Source: Watersipora subatra (lineage: Eukaryota > Bryozoa > Gymnolaemata > Cheilostomatida > Watersiporidae). From it: a DNA stretch of 64,000 nt. Location of the stretch: assembly GCF_963576615.1 (NCBI RefSeq), contig NC_088712.1, positions 27,619,870-27,683,869 on the forward strand. Direction: 5' to 3'. Positions 21,801 to 31,260 of this stretch are shown in pieces; within the stretch, counting starts at the first letter, position 1; each line of letters begins with the position of its first letter. The notes below the pieces were generated by a model, which worked only from the letters and a program-made list of their open reading frames with translations, did no database searches and was not told where the DNA came from. A program made the translations under genes and the position numbers.

Positions 21801-22406
21801 TTTCCGGTGTTGCCCGAGTATTAAAAATCAGCTTATAACAATGAGGAGTAATGAGAGTTGCTTGCCACTTGCTATTAGCATGGCAGATTTTGAATTAAAA
21901 ATTTTAGTAAGCTAACTAATGACAATCACTTGCGTATTGCTTTCATATAACGACTTATATCGGCTAGCAAAGAACTCGATTTCTCTGGCCTAATGGGTAC
22001 GGCATCGGACTGGTGAACGGTAGGGTTCGAGTTCAAATATTCTTCATTATGGATTCTTTATTCCAACAATTTAATAGCTATAGCTGGAGGGACACACATA
22101 CACACATACTTTGAGAAATATATAGATTCCTTGTAAGATGTCCCAAGTTCTAAGTTAAAACAAATAACAATATGAAAAGCAACTTTTATCAATCTGTTTG
22201 CTTGTACTCCTGAAGCTTTAGAAGGTGACAAACCAACCATCGATGGCTTCCTTTAAGAGCAACCAGTCAACTAGTGTAAAAGTATATATTGCATGCTCTC
22301 GATGTTTCAGCTGAAAGACTATCGAGACGATGTAGAGAAGTTGGTCGAGAAATGGAAGGGCTCTCATGGCAAAGGTCATGATGATGACGACGATGATTAT
22401 TATTAG
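12830..22406 (+). CDS. Secreted two-module helical protein (gene A), six exons
   Basis: Coding exons: 12830-12871, 15179-15228, 16590-16851, 17663-17739, 19900-20110 and 22311-22406. All have GT-AG borders and phases that join without a stop, giving 245 codons. Residues 1-19 form a signal peptide (MKSLIIFVVFSLLFLSIGA). A short His/Asp-rich linker (HDDDKNRHH) follows. Two helical modules come next: exons 3-4 (about residues 31-143, two Cys, start SSFIG) and exons 5-6 (from SSLGG). Their matching cores are YSQAKEALE...LTG and YEDVKKAME...ITG. Each crosses an intron just before LKRDY or LKDYR. The C-terminus is HGKGHDDDDDDYY. The second module resembles the single module of gene B at 23252-25284. 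No named family is recognised. Export is likely. Metal or calcium binding by the acidic ends is only an inference. Confidence 0.83.
12998..13068 (+). repeat. tRNA-like sequence (SINE or tRNA relic)
   Basis: Within intron 1 of gene A. TAGCGCAGTGGTAG matches a pol III A box, and GGGTTTGATTCTC about 40 bp later matches a B box. The anticodon region and acceptor stem do not fold convincingly, so a functional tRNA is not claimed. A weaker B-box-like GTGGGTTCAAAGCC lies near 13276. Confidence 0.5.
14500..14883 (+). mobile_element. Non-autonomous Helitron
   Basis: It starts TCTATATATATA after an A and ends in GGCTAG before a T. A short stem (TACCCGTGCAACG) precedes the end, and CTAG-T with an upstream hairpin is the Helitron 3' signature. 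A CTCAAAGTTTGTGTGTC stretch follows the start and recurs at the start of related copies near 36650 and, inverted, near 22110. No Rep/helicase is encoded. It lies in intron 1 of gene A. Confidence 0.68.
15345..15570 (+). repeat. AGT/AGC-rich low-complexity tract
   Basis: Within intron 2 of gene A the plus strand is dominated by AGTAGT-like trinucleotides. They translate to serine runs in one frame and valine/isoleucine runs in another. A 12-bp inverted repeat (GTTTCCTTACCC / GGGTAAGGAAAC) follows at about 15578. The open frames here reflect the repeat. Confidence 0.65.
15776..16486. mobile_element. TA-site transposon (Tigger/mariner-like), 711 bp
   Basis: TA dinucleotides at 15774-15775 and 16487-16488 flank termini CAGTCATACCTTGAGGTATG and CATGTCTCAAGGTATAACTG, an imperfect inverted repeat. 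This fits Tc1/mariner-class transposition. A 122-codon minus-strand frame (16153-16521) overlaps it and extends past its end. It has no transposase motif I can identify. Located in intron 2 of gene A. Confidence 0.72.
16856..17270 (+). repeat. CCAATCAGAATATA tandem repeat, intron 3 of gene A
   Basis: About a dozen imperfect copies of a unit with core ACCAATCAGAATATA and a variable AGGAAGATTAGGTGATGG spacer, starting five bases after the exon 3 donor. The same unit reappears in intron 4 at 19529-19650. The core contains the CCAAT motif bound by NF-Y, but a regulatory role is only an inference. Confidence 0.8.
17782..18162. mobile_element. MITE with internal hairpins
   Basis: Ends CTGTACTTTTCGGACTATA and TAGTCAGAAAAGTACGG form an inverted repeat flanked by TA. 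Inside are two further strong inverted repeats: one around 17919-17954 (ACGGAACAGTGCC / GGCACTGTTCCGT) and one around 18020-18075 (TTTCACCGCTAG / CTAGCGGTGAAA). No coding capacity. It begins 42 bp after the exon 4 donor of gene A. Confidence 0.75.
18163..19528. other. Middle of gene A intron 4
   Basis: Ordinary AT-rich intron. A 64-codon frame at 18469-18663 and a 61-codon frame at 19155-19340 show no domain or splice context. Nothing else is recognised. Confidence 0.45.
19529..19650 (+). repeat. CCAATCAGAATATA tandem repeat, intron 4 of gene A
   Basis: About four copies of the unit seen in intron 3 (16856-17270), in the same orientation, including the final variant AACCAGTCAGAA...TTAGGTTCTA present at the end of both arrays. 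Confidence 0.75.
20223..20590. mobile_element. MITE with AAGGTACGGC ends
   Basis: The ends AAGGTACGGCTACAC and GTGTGGCCGTACCTT are near-perfect inverted repeats. The element lies in intron 5 of gene A, just after exon 5. The target duplication could not be settled. No transposase is encoded. Confidence 0.65.
20615..21352. mobile_element. MITE with TTA target duplication (PIF/Harbinger-like)
   Basis: The ends AGCTGCATTCACA and TGTGAATGTAGCT are inverted repeats, flanked by TTA at 20612-20614 and 21353-21355. A 3-bp TTA duplication is typical of PIF/Harbinger elements. No transposase or Myb-like frame is visible. In intron 5 of gene A. Confidence 0.65.
21538..21755 (+). repeat. About 28-bp minisatellite (TTTTTTGAGAACCTGGATG)
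   Basis: Seven to eight imperfect units with core TTGAGAACCTGGATGTAGGT separated by T runs. The minus-strand 85-codon frame here is the translation of this repeat (Lys/Ser-rich). In intron 5 of gene A. Confidence 0.85.
21791..22126 (-). mobile_element. Non-autonomous Helitron with tRNA-like boxes
   Basis: Read on the minus strand it begins TCTATATATTTCTCAAAG and ends in CTAG before T, preceded by a GGGCAACACCGG stem. These are Helitron ends of the same type as 14500-14883. On the plus strand it holds an A-box-like TGGCCTAATGGG (21986) and a B-box-like GGTTCGAGTTC (22024), so it carries a tRNA-derived segment. Confidence 0.62.
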
Positions 22407-22454
22407 CATGTTGGATTTGACCTATTCTATGTTTTCATAATTGGATGAATACAT

Positions 22455-22921
22455 GTCTCTGGTAATACACGATGTCACTATATATCATGTCTCATATATC
22501 ATGTCACTGGTAATACGTGATGTCACTGTTAATACGTGATGTCACTGGGAATACGTGATGTTACTGGTAACACACGACGTCAGTAATAATATTATATGTC
22601 ACTGGTAATACGTGGCCTCACTGATAATGCGTGATGCCACTGATAATGTGTGATGTCACTGATAATACATGATGCCACTGATAATGCGTGATGTCACTGA
22701 TAATGCGTGATGTCACTGATAATGCGTGATGTCACTGATAATGCGTGATGCCACTGATAATGTGTGATGTCACCAATAATGCGTGATGCCACTGATAATG
22801 TGTGATGTCACTGATAATACATCATGCCACTAATAATGCGTGATGTCACTGATAATGCGTGATGTCACTGATAATGCGTGATGCCACTGATAATGTGTGA
22901 TGTCACTGGTAGTATATGATG
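22455..22921 (+). repeat. 19-bp minisatellite downstream of gene A
   Basis: About 24 imperfect copies of GATAATGCGTGATGTCACT. The first units are more divergent (GTAATACGTGATGTCACTG) and the middle is most uniform. It starts about 50 bp after the gene A stop and so may lie in its 3' UTR. TGATGTCA resembles a CRE half-site, which is probably coincidental. Confidence 0.88.
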
Positions 22922-23206
22922 TCATCCTACATATGATATGCTTGGAAATAGTAATGGACTTGTGGTGTACTTGAGAAGTCTAGCATTAAATTTCATACGG
23001 TAGGTTGAAAGCACTAATGATGTGCATGTTATGTACACAAGAGCAAAGCCAAGAATCTCAGCTAATACGAATACCCAAGTGTCCTCAAAGTTTTTTATTA
23101 GTTGGCAGCATGAAGCCAGAGGCATTTAAAGTATTATTGCTAAGGTAGATTGATATCAACCCTAATCTTGAATTTCTTACCATCTGTTGTCTCTCAAGAC
23201 CTCTCA

Positions 23207-23239
23207 TTATAAACTATGTCTAATGAGCATAGTTTATAA
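23207..23239 (+). promoter_or_regulatory. Inverted-repeat TATA region before gene B
   Basis: TATAAA at 23208-23213 is part of a 12-bp arm (TTATAAACTATG) repeated as its reverse complement at 23228-23239, with a 9-bp loop. The first ATG of gene B is 13 bp further on. As a TATA box it would imply a very short 5' UTR. Promoter function is inferred from position only. Confidence 0.35.
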
Positions 23240-23251
23240 GTCATTGTGTCT

Positions 23252-25284
23252 ATGAGTCTAGTCATGAAGGTCCTCACTGTCATCTGTCTCTTCGCTTTGT
23301 TGGCTCAGGTAAGTTTCTACCTGCATGTTTCTTGTTTTCTTGTTGTTCCTTTTAAATTCAGCTGCAGTTGTGACTTGAATTGTTTCTATTTTCATGCTGT
23401 TTCAGACATTTCCTTTCAATTCAACCTAATATGCAGTATGAATGGTTATTTTACAGTATTGTCCCAAAAAAACTTACAAATTACTTTAAATTTATTTAGC
23501 GTGGTAATATATTTATTTGTTAAAAGTTATCTTTTTATTGTAGTCAGCAGCAGTTGAATTTGATGAAGATGAGACAGAAGTTATAAGCAGGTAACTTATT
23601 ATCACATTTCTTTCAAAAGCCTGAGCTTCAGAAAGTGTTTGTTAGTTGACTATGCACAGAAAATTCTCTTCATCTCAAAAAATTATTGGCATTTGAATTA
23701 TTAGCATTATTATTTGAATGTATAATCTAAGAATAAGGCTTTTTAATAACATTACTCCGCACTTCACTGAATGTATTACATGTAGGTTACAAATTGTTAC
23801 AAAAGTTACAAATTGTCTCCTCGTTCATCTTGACTGCTCTCAAATGAAGAGCACACAACTCTGCTCATAAATGTTTTTCACGAAACCGAACATGAATCTT
23901 TGTGCAAATACAAAAAGATTTTAATTTGTTTATTGCAAACATTTCGTGAATAGGGCTTTAATATTGCGATTATTTTATACTTAGCCCAAAGAACAGAAAT
24001 GTTTGTATATTTTAAAATAGTTATCTTGTTATTCTTGTTGTGCATTCTTTATTAGCACAATTAGCCGATGCAACATGATTATCTATATAGATAACTCAGA
24101 TTCTGTTGAACTCTTTAGTTATCTACTGTCATAATGTCAGTGACATATGTCTGTCTGTATGACTCATATTACAGTATGACGTGTTATTAGGATATAGTTG
24201 TCTGTTTACTAATTCATTCATTGCTGTCGATGAAACTGATATTCAATCCTGTCTTATAACTATTTTGTTGTAAGACAGGATTGGCTTATTAAATATTATT
24301 TTATAAATTGTCAAATTATTCAATCAAGATTTTTGGCAATACAATCCAAATGATTTGCATGATCAGCCAACACTTGGCATGCCTGGTTTAGATTTGATTT
24401 ATAGACTATTTAAGATCATCAGATAGTGTGAGAAACTCAGGCTATACACATTATTTTTATATTATATATATTATATTATTTGCATATTATTTATATAATA
24501 TAACATATAATATAAAATAATATATTATACTATATATATTATTGCATATCATTTGCCATCAGCATACTGTGTATTAAGCTTCGTATTTACTTGTGGAGTT
24601 TTGCTCTCCTGCAGTACTTGTTTTTTCACTTGGTCTCACATGCTTAGGTACAACCCCTATATGGAACATGCCAAGCAGTTTCGTAAAGACTTCGAAAAAA
24701 GCTTTGCTAAGCGTCCGGCTGGGACACCAAATGCAAAAGATTTCTTTGAACAAATCAAACAAAAGTTTCAGGTTGCCAGACAAAACATGGAAAATCTGAA
24801 ACCGACAGACAAATCTCTTACTGATGCCGACAAATTGAACTTCCAGCAAGCTTACCAGCGGGTAGGAATGTTTCAATGTTCTTTTAGGTTTCTCTTTGGT
24901 TGACCAATAGAAATGTACAATAGTTTGAAGCATAACCAATCTTATTGGATATCTGTGTCACAAAAAACTAAGTGTAAATACAGTCATGAAAAGGACAGCA
25001 CATGTTACCATAGACACATCTATTACACAGACATGTGCTTATGGAAGTGTGTGTATGCCTATAAAAACATGCGTCCAGAGAGGTGTTAGCACAAGTATTC
25101 ATGAACATAAAGTTCCGAATTCTGTGTTTAAAATGTTTCTTACATTCTGTGTACATTTTCTACAAAAACCTTTGCTTATGTTAACTTTATGATTATATAT
25201 CTGTCAGCTGTGCTGTATTTGTAGTTGGTAAAATATCAGCATGAGGCTATGGATAAGGTCAAGGACTGGGCTAGGGAAGGTTAA
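23252..25284 (+). CDS. Secreted one-module helical protein (gene B), four coding exons
   Basis: Coding exons: 23252-23308, 23544-23590, 24648-24861 and 25225-25284. All borders are GT-AG and the phases join to 125 codons. The start may instead be the second ATG at 23264. The first exon encodes a signal peptide (MKVLTVICLFALLAQ), and a short acidic linker (EFDEDETEV) follows. Exons 3-4 encode one helical module (HAKQFRKDF...QIKQKFQVARQNMENLK...LVKYQHEAMDKVKDW). It resembles module 2 of gene A (HIARFREF...EIKNKYEDVKKAMERVK...LKDYRDDVEKLVEKW), with the intron at the same point and in the same phase. No cysteine is in the mature part. After TAA a donor at 25291 appears to splice to a 3' UTR exon at 26161. 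No named family is recognised. Confidence 0.8.
24440..24548. repeat. AT-only low-complexity tract in gene B intron
   Basis: Runs of TATAT/ATTAT with partial self-complementarity. No further content. Confidence 0.6.
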
Positions 25285-25290
25285 ATGGAG

Positions 25291-26160
25291 GTAAATATGC
25301 TTATTTATGGTCTCACCTCTCTTTCTCCTTCCGGTTTCCCTCCTACGTTTTCCTGCTTTTCTATCTCTTATTATTTTTTTCTCTTTTGTTCACCTTTCCA
25401 TATCTTTTCATCTCTACCCTCTGCTGTATGCTTCATTTCTTCCATCTTTCCTACTTTTTATTTCCGTCTATCAGCCCCTTTGTACATTTTCTTCATTCTT
25501 GATCTCCCTCTTTTCTCCTTGTTTCATCTCTCTTCCTCCCTCTCTCTCCTTCTTCCATCTTCTTTTTATCTCTCCATCCTCCAGCGTCTTTTCATCTCTC
25601 CTTCCCTTATAAAGTTGGCTCAATCTTACAATCTTGTGTGTAGGGTATCACACACATGTCTACCACCTGTTCAATCAACATTCAAAGTCACACTTTACAA
25701 TTCTCCACTCATAATGTAATCTCCAACTCCCTTTAGTTTCTTTTGTATTGGCTGCTATTTTTGCATTCCTTGCTGCCATTGTAAAGATCAGCAGTAATGT
25801 TGCTATTGAGCATAAGAGACATTTGCTTTTAGTAGCTTCAGATGTCTATTTAGTAGTTTTAGATGTCTCTTTAGTAGTTTCAGATGTTTTTTTCTAAGTT
25901 TCAGATGTCTATCCAGATTTTAGTCAATACGCCCAAATGCATTTTTCAAACATCTGTGATGCCCCAATGATTTATTACAAAAGGAGATAACACTATTTTT
26001 CATTCTATATGCCAGCCATTTCCATACTGCAGTCTTCACATTTCCAAACTATCTGTAGCAGAGAGAGACAACTACATTTTTTCACTGTCTATAGCCCAAG
26101 TTGTTACATGTTGTAAAAAAGACAACCCTAGCAAGTTTGTTAAACTTCATTATATTTCAG
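25291..26160 (+). other. Intron in the 3' UTR of gene B, with a long pyrimidine tract
   Basis: A donor GGAG|GTAAAT lies six bases after the stop codon, and an acceptor TATATTTCAG ends at 26160. From about 25314 to 25615 the plus strand is strongly CT-rich, and the 144- and 101-codon frames over it are low-complexity artefacts. Near 25835-25915 a short repeat with core GTTTCAGATGTCT occurs about four times. Confidence 0.5.
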
Positions 26161-26290
26161 ATGCAGTGAGTTAGAACAGAGACATAAATCAGCAACCAAC
26201 CTCATCAGATCATGACTGTTTCTGTTTTACATCATTAAAATGTCAACTAATGGTAATTTATAAAATAAAGTTGTAAGTAACATTGCTACT
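26161..26290 (+). other. Candidate 3' UTR exon of gene B with polyadenylation signal
   Basis: Follows a pyrimidine-rich AG acceptor and contains AATAAA at 26264-26269. It would be joined to the stop-containing exon. Because the splice junction lies only six bases past the stop, nonsense-mediated decay is not expected. Confidence 0.45.
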
Positions 26291-28140
26291 TACAAAATCT
26301 TCTATTTACGAAATGATTTCTGGAACCAATTAATTTTGTAGAGGTTCCACCGTAATGTTGACTGGTCATCTAAGCAATAGAGTAATCCCTATGTCAAAGT
26401 CTCACTATTATAAGTCTTGTACAGAGAGTAACTCTATGTTGCCGATTGTAGGCTCCACGCTATTGGAATAGGCTTTCTTCATGTGTAAAGAGATAAATGT
26501 AGTGAATTGAAAATTACGTACAAATGAAGGCTGAAGGACTGTACATAGAAATGCTGGCTGGTTCGCCTCATTGAAGAGTAAGCTTTATATCCAGGATGAA
26601 ATTAGGTACAAAGGAGACAAGTCCTAGTATTTGAGTTTTGTATCTAAGATATGATGTGAAAAGGTTTGAAACCTTACAAGATGTGAACACAAAAGTGGAC
26701 TGGCGAGGATGCACATACTGACCATCAATAAAAAGATACTACAGAGTTACGGATTTAAGGTGTGGATCAATAACAATAGAAATAACAATAGTGTCGATAA
26801 CAAGAAAACAAGTCATTGTTTTAACATTTGCTGGTTGTCCAAAGGTATTTGTAGCGTCTGGTGGCAACAAGATTGATAGAACTAAAAGGTAAAGCAGTGA
26901 AATAAAATCGAAATGTTATTAATTATTGGTTATTGATTAATGCTATTGACCTTGACACAGTTATAAAAGGCTGTTACATTTATTATTCAAATACTATTAC
27001 TATAACATATTACTATTACTATTGTTCGTAACAGAAGGCATAGTTTGTATGACAATACACCTTCAGGATACGGTTGCCCTGATATACGCATTTTTTACCT
27101 TTCGAAGTTAAACATGATGATTTTTTCACCTCCCTATACGAATCTTATTTCACTATACAAGTTCAACAAAATTTTCGCCCGAGTTCAAACTTAGCAGTTG
27201 GTGTGCTTATTTTTGTACGTCTAAATAACAAAGACACCAAAATGCTGTTTACCAAAAATTGTTTCACAATGTCTGAAAGAGACACGGTGACAAATTTTTT
27301 TCAGTCCAGCAATTCTCATGGGTAAAATGGTAGTATTGTCCCACTAGCAAAGTTGGAGTTGCGATCCCTTCATACAAAAGATCTTTTGTTGTAACAGCAA
27401 CCTTTTTTTATACACACAGACTTCTATGCACAAATTGCTATTATTAATTTAACATATTCAGGGTTTTTATTTTGTTTTCTCAGTTCGTATTAGTTGCATC
27501 ATTACCAAACCATCTTTTATGGTAATCGTAGCAAAACAGATTTAGCTATTAACAGTGATTTAGCTATTACCTGCTAATTATTTCACATTTACATTTAAAC
27601 ACTTTTATATTTGTTTTATTTTGTTTCTTTATTTATTTGACCTCCACAAAACATTTTTCTCATGATATGAAGTTTAAAAGTTGTTTGAAAAGTTTTGAAA
27701 ACTTTTTTCTGATTTACAAAGTTTGAAAACCTTTACAGTTGTTTCATTTTTTCTTTTAATTATTTAAACTGCACAAAACACTTTTCGCATGACATGAAGT
27801 TTGAAAGTTATAAGCCCGAGCATTCACCTAGTAAAAGAATAATTATTGATTATTGATTGCTTTTATAAAATTATCAATTTACAAATTATTGTTCTTTCTC
27901 ATAAATTATTTTTGTATAAAACATGAATTACTTGAGAGATTATTTCTATTTTTGTGCATTAAATATAATAATAGTTTTATTATGGGATTTGTTAGGCTCA
28001 GGATATATTGGTGTCTGTGCTCAAGGCAGTACAGGTGGTCTTAGTAATTACTGTGAGTAGGTAAAGCTGGATAAAGCTAGTGGGTAAAGCTAGTAGATTA
28101 GGTCGTATAAGGCAGTGTGGAGAGGATATGAGGAAGTGTA
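26291..28140. other. AT-rich intergenic region with a tRNA-like relic
   Basis: No gene is seen. Around 27315-27380 a tRNA-like segment has an A-box-like GGGTAAAATGGTAG and a B-box-like GAGTTGCGATCCC. From about 27460 to 27830 the sequence resembles the internal part of the dispersed repeats near 37700 and 58050 (two similar blocks ending ...ACATGAAGTTTGAAAG). Confidence 0.45.
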
Positions 28141-28175
28141 ATGAAATGTTTGTTTTTCTTCCTTCTTTGCATCAT
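28141..28175 (+). CDS. Possible signal-peptide exon of an unplaced gene
   Basis: ATG followed by MKCLFFFLLCI and a good donor AT|GTAAGT at 28176, ending in phase 2. This looks like the signal-peptide first exons of genes A and B, but no following exon of that family was found. A possible partner is the exon near 32323-32379, which would continue the frame (…CII-SLCDA) if the AACAG acceptor is used. It could equally be chance. Confidence 0.25.
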
Positions 28176-28859
28176 GTAAGTTCATTCATTTATACAACAG
28201 ATAATGTTGAGATTTTTTCATCTATTTATTATTTTTAATTCAATTATACAGATTTAATGAGATATTTTGTCAAATTTCATTGCATAACATCTCTCATTAG
28301 TGAAAAACTCCAAAAAAAAAGAAATTTATGATAGTCAGCTACCTACAAGAAAATAAAGTAATTATATCAGCCATCTTTGACTGTAATTTACTTTCATTTT
28401 GTAAGTTATTATTTTATAGTTTAAATCTACTATAAAATAAAAAGTGCAAACATCATTTATATGGTTCTTTAAAAATGGGTGATGGGAAAAAAATCCTGTG
28501 CATGACTCGTGACCTAACAGCTTATCAAGACCACAAATACATTTCCACGTCTTCAGGTCACCTGAAACAACAGCAGTTCTTTACCATTGCTGACCTGATG
28601 ACAGCAGGTGTGAGCAGGTGTTTTATTAATCATTACTTGTATGTCAACAACTGGTACATAGTTATCCTTGCCTCTGGGTTAAACTAATCTAGCTTACTGA
28701 GCTGGACTCCTTTATGGGACGTAGCCGATTTTTTCTGAGCTAGTTTCATTGGAAACAACAAACAGTTGTTTATAAGTTCAATGCCGGTACAAAGCAGTCT
28801 TTTTGTTCTTATAACTTTATCGCTATGACAGGATGAAAAACGAGAAGCTAATTTTAATT

Positions 28860-30560
28860 TATATGTAACCTAATATAGTGAGTTAGTCAAACAACTTTTA
28901 ACGCCTTTACACTGTATTATATTATTCTTATTTCATTCTTGGTTAAATACTAAAGTTTTTCAATCAACGTTAATTACTAATAAATAATAAAGAAACCGAA
29001 ATTCAGAATTGTTTTCAAATCAGAATATTAAACATTTGATTGTTCTAAAGAAATTGATTTGCCATAAATCAATAAATCAATAAGGGTATCGTGAAGATCC
29101 TTTTTCTCATGAGAAGGCTTTAGGGATTCTGTTTAAAGAGATTGTTAAACTGGTGTTTACTAGTTGAAACCAGTTTAAACCAGTCTAACCAAACAAATGC
29201 ATAAAAACTATAACAGCAGCTATGTTCTTTATAAAAAACCACTTGGTAATGAGGTGGCTTTTTGTAATCAAAAGCTGATTTCCAATAGGAATCAACAGTG
29301 AGAAGTAGCTTATCGCAATTGTAACAAAAAATAAAATATTTCACACACACTTTTTACAAAACTATTATTATTGTTTTATATATTGCTCTGCTGTAGACAT
29401 ATGTAGTTGCGATTCATGGAAAAAACATCTTGATTGCGGTCACAACATCCAGACAGTGAGATGATCTTTGCCTATTTACTTTGGCTGTTCAATTTCTCAT
29501 TTGAAAGTCATACATTGACCAGCTTTTTTTATTGAACTCTCTCCGGCGTACAAACATGTTTTGGTAAAAATCATCAGGTAGTTGACATCCTGTTATTGTT
29601 TTTCCAAGAATTATCTTTGTCTCTGCAGGTCAGAATTCCAAAAGAACAATTTACAAAGATGGCTCCACTACACTAGACACTGAAGCAATGAATAAACCAT
29701 AAAATTGTCTATACATGTAATGTATATCATTAGATTGGCTATTGCTGTCAGGAGGTTGGTTAGGCATTTTTTACAGAAATATTAATACTTCTGGTTTCAG
29801 AAAGCATCCCTAGCTTTATTGATAAGTAAATAAATATCTTGTTTCCTTTTACATAACATTCCGATATGTTTGTAAATTATTAAATAGATTGCTTATATCC
29901 TATTACATAACATTCCAATTTGTTTTAAATTCTAGAATATTATAGTTTACCGTAAATGGTGTAAATTAAGACACAAATTGTGAAGTTGAACAACCAAAAG
30001 TTCACTTTTGTGAGATTTTTATGAAGCAGAAACAAAAATTTGTTTATATGACAATAAATACTATTATTGCCTATTATTTATTGATATTTTAGTCAATATT
30101 ACTATTTATAATTCAATAAATATTATTATTATTAATTTTTATCTCAATAAATATTATTACTGTTTGTTTAAATCTTAATCAATACAATATTCTGTATTTA
30201 TATCTCATAAATACTAATAGCATTTATTCATAAATAATAATAAATACTAATAATAAATATTATTACTGATTAGAAGTAAATTTATAATCCAGATTAGAAC
30301 TTCAAATAAAAAAACGTCTTTGTATAGAAAATTTGTTTTTATTTAACATTTAACAACCGTAATCATTCTAACTTTTAAACTTAATATTATGAAAAAAGTG
30401 TTTTGTGCAGTTCAAATAAATTAAGAGAAAAAATAAAACAACTAAAAGCTTTCAAACTTTTTTAAAGGTTTGCAACTGTTAAATCTTATAGCATGAACAA
30501 GTGTTTTGTGCCAATTTTAGTAAGAGAAAAAATAAAACAACCGCAACCACAAACGATGGT
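28860..30560 (+). repeat. Dispersed repeat R1, plus-strand copy
   Basis: Long stretches match, as reverse complements, 55640-57235 and 63010-64000. One anchor is the block with CTGTTATTGTTTTTCCAAGAATTATCTT (29591) and GGCTCCACTACACTAGACAC (29661). The right part (30240-30560) matches 63010-63290 inverted. It is non-coding. The class is not settled; some internal sequence is shared with the Helitron-ended repeats at 37 and 57 kb. Confidence 0.75.
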
Positions 30561-30644
30561 AAATTTATAATCCAGATGAGAACTAAATATATAAATATAT
30601 ATCTATAAATCTCTCGATAATCATATTTACATTATTTTAAAATA

Positions 30645-30931
30645 TGGGTTGCTATAGGTGTCTGTAATCACTGAGGTCGGAAGATCTTTGTGGCACGATA
30701 TACACCAATTTTAAAAATAAAACTATTGTAAAAGTGAAACTAAAGTGAAACTACTCACTTCAACACTCAAGAGTCTGATTTCATTTCACCACAAAAAGTG
30801 AGTAGTTTCACTTTTCCATGTGTTCTACATTGATACTTTTATCTTTAAAATTGGTGTATATAACATTGTGTATATCGTGCCACAAAGATCTTCAGACCTC
30901 AGTGATTGCAGACAACTATAGCAATCAATAT
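30645..30931. repeat. Imperfect palindrome (fold-back repeat)
   Basis: The left arm (GGGTTGCTATAG…CACTGAGGTC…AGATCTTTGTGGCACGATATACACC) is mirrored by the right arm (GGTGTATA…CGTGCCACAAAGATCTTCAGACCTCAGTGATTG…CTATAGCAA). The centre is itself palindromic around GTGAAACTACTCACTT. A one-arm copy lies at 39225-39305 and a degraded two-arm copy at 60776-60990. Confidence 0.75.
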
Positions 30932-31000
30932 CTTAAACTAATGTAAACATGATTATTGAGAGATTGAAAGATATATGTCTATATATCTTACATATGTTTA

Positions 31001-31260
31001 CAGTGGTGATCATAATTATGGAACCACTTACAATAACTACTTTTTTTGGTAAGCTACTATTACCTCTACATTTACGACTACAATGACCTCTTCCAAGGTC
31101 TGTTAATATACTGTTGCTACACTGTGCCACTTGAAGGCAATACGTATTGATGAGAGCCACTGATTGGGCCAAAAACCTAAGAGCATATAAAAACCTATAA
31201 AAACCAAGGCACTGTAAGGCGCCATATAAGAGTACTAGCAATTTTCAAGCTTTGTCGATT
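31001..31260. mobile_element. Truncated TA-site (Tc1/mariner-like) element end
   Basis: TA at 30999 is followed by CAGTGGTGATCATAATTATG, the same terminus as the complete element at 61043-61893. No opposite terminus was found downstream. The right boundary is uncertain. Confidence 0.45.

Noticed and set aside
22455-22921. CRISPR-like array
   Set aside because: Units of 19 bp are directly adjacent without unique spacers, and the genome is animal. It is a minisatellite.
25285-25719. 144-codon Phe/Ser/Leu-rich frame
   Set aside because: Translation of a pyrimidine tract in the intron after the gene B stop. The apparent hydrophobic segments are compositional.
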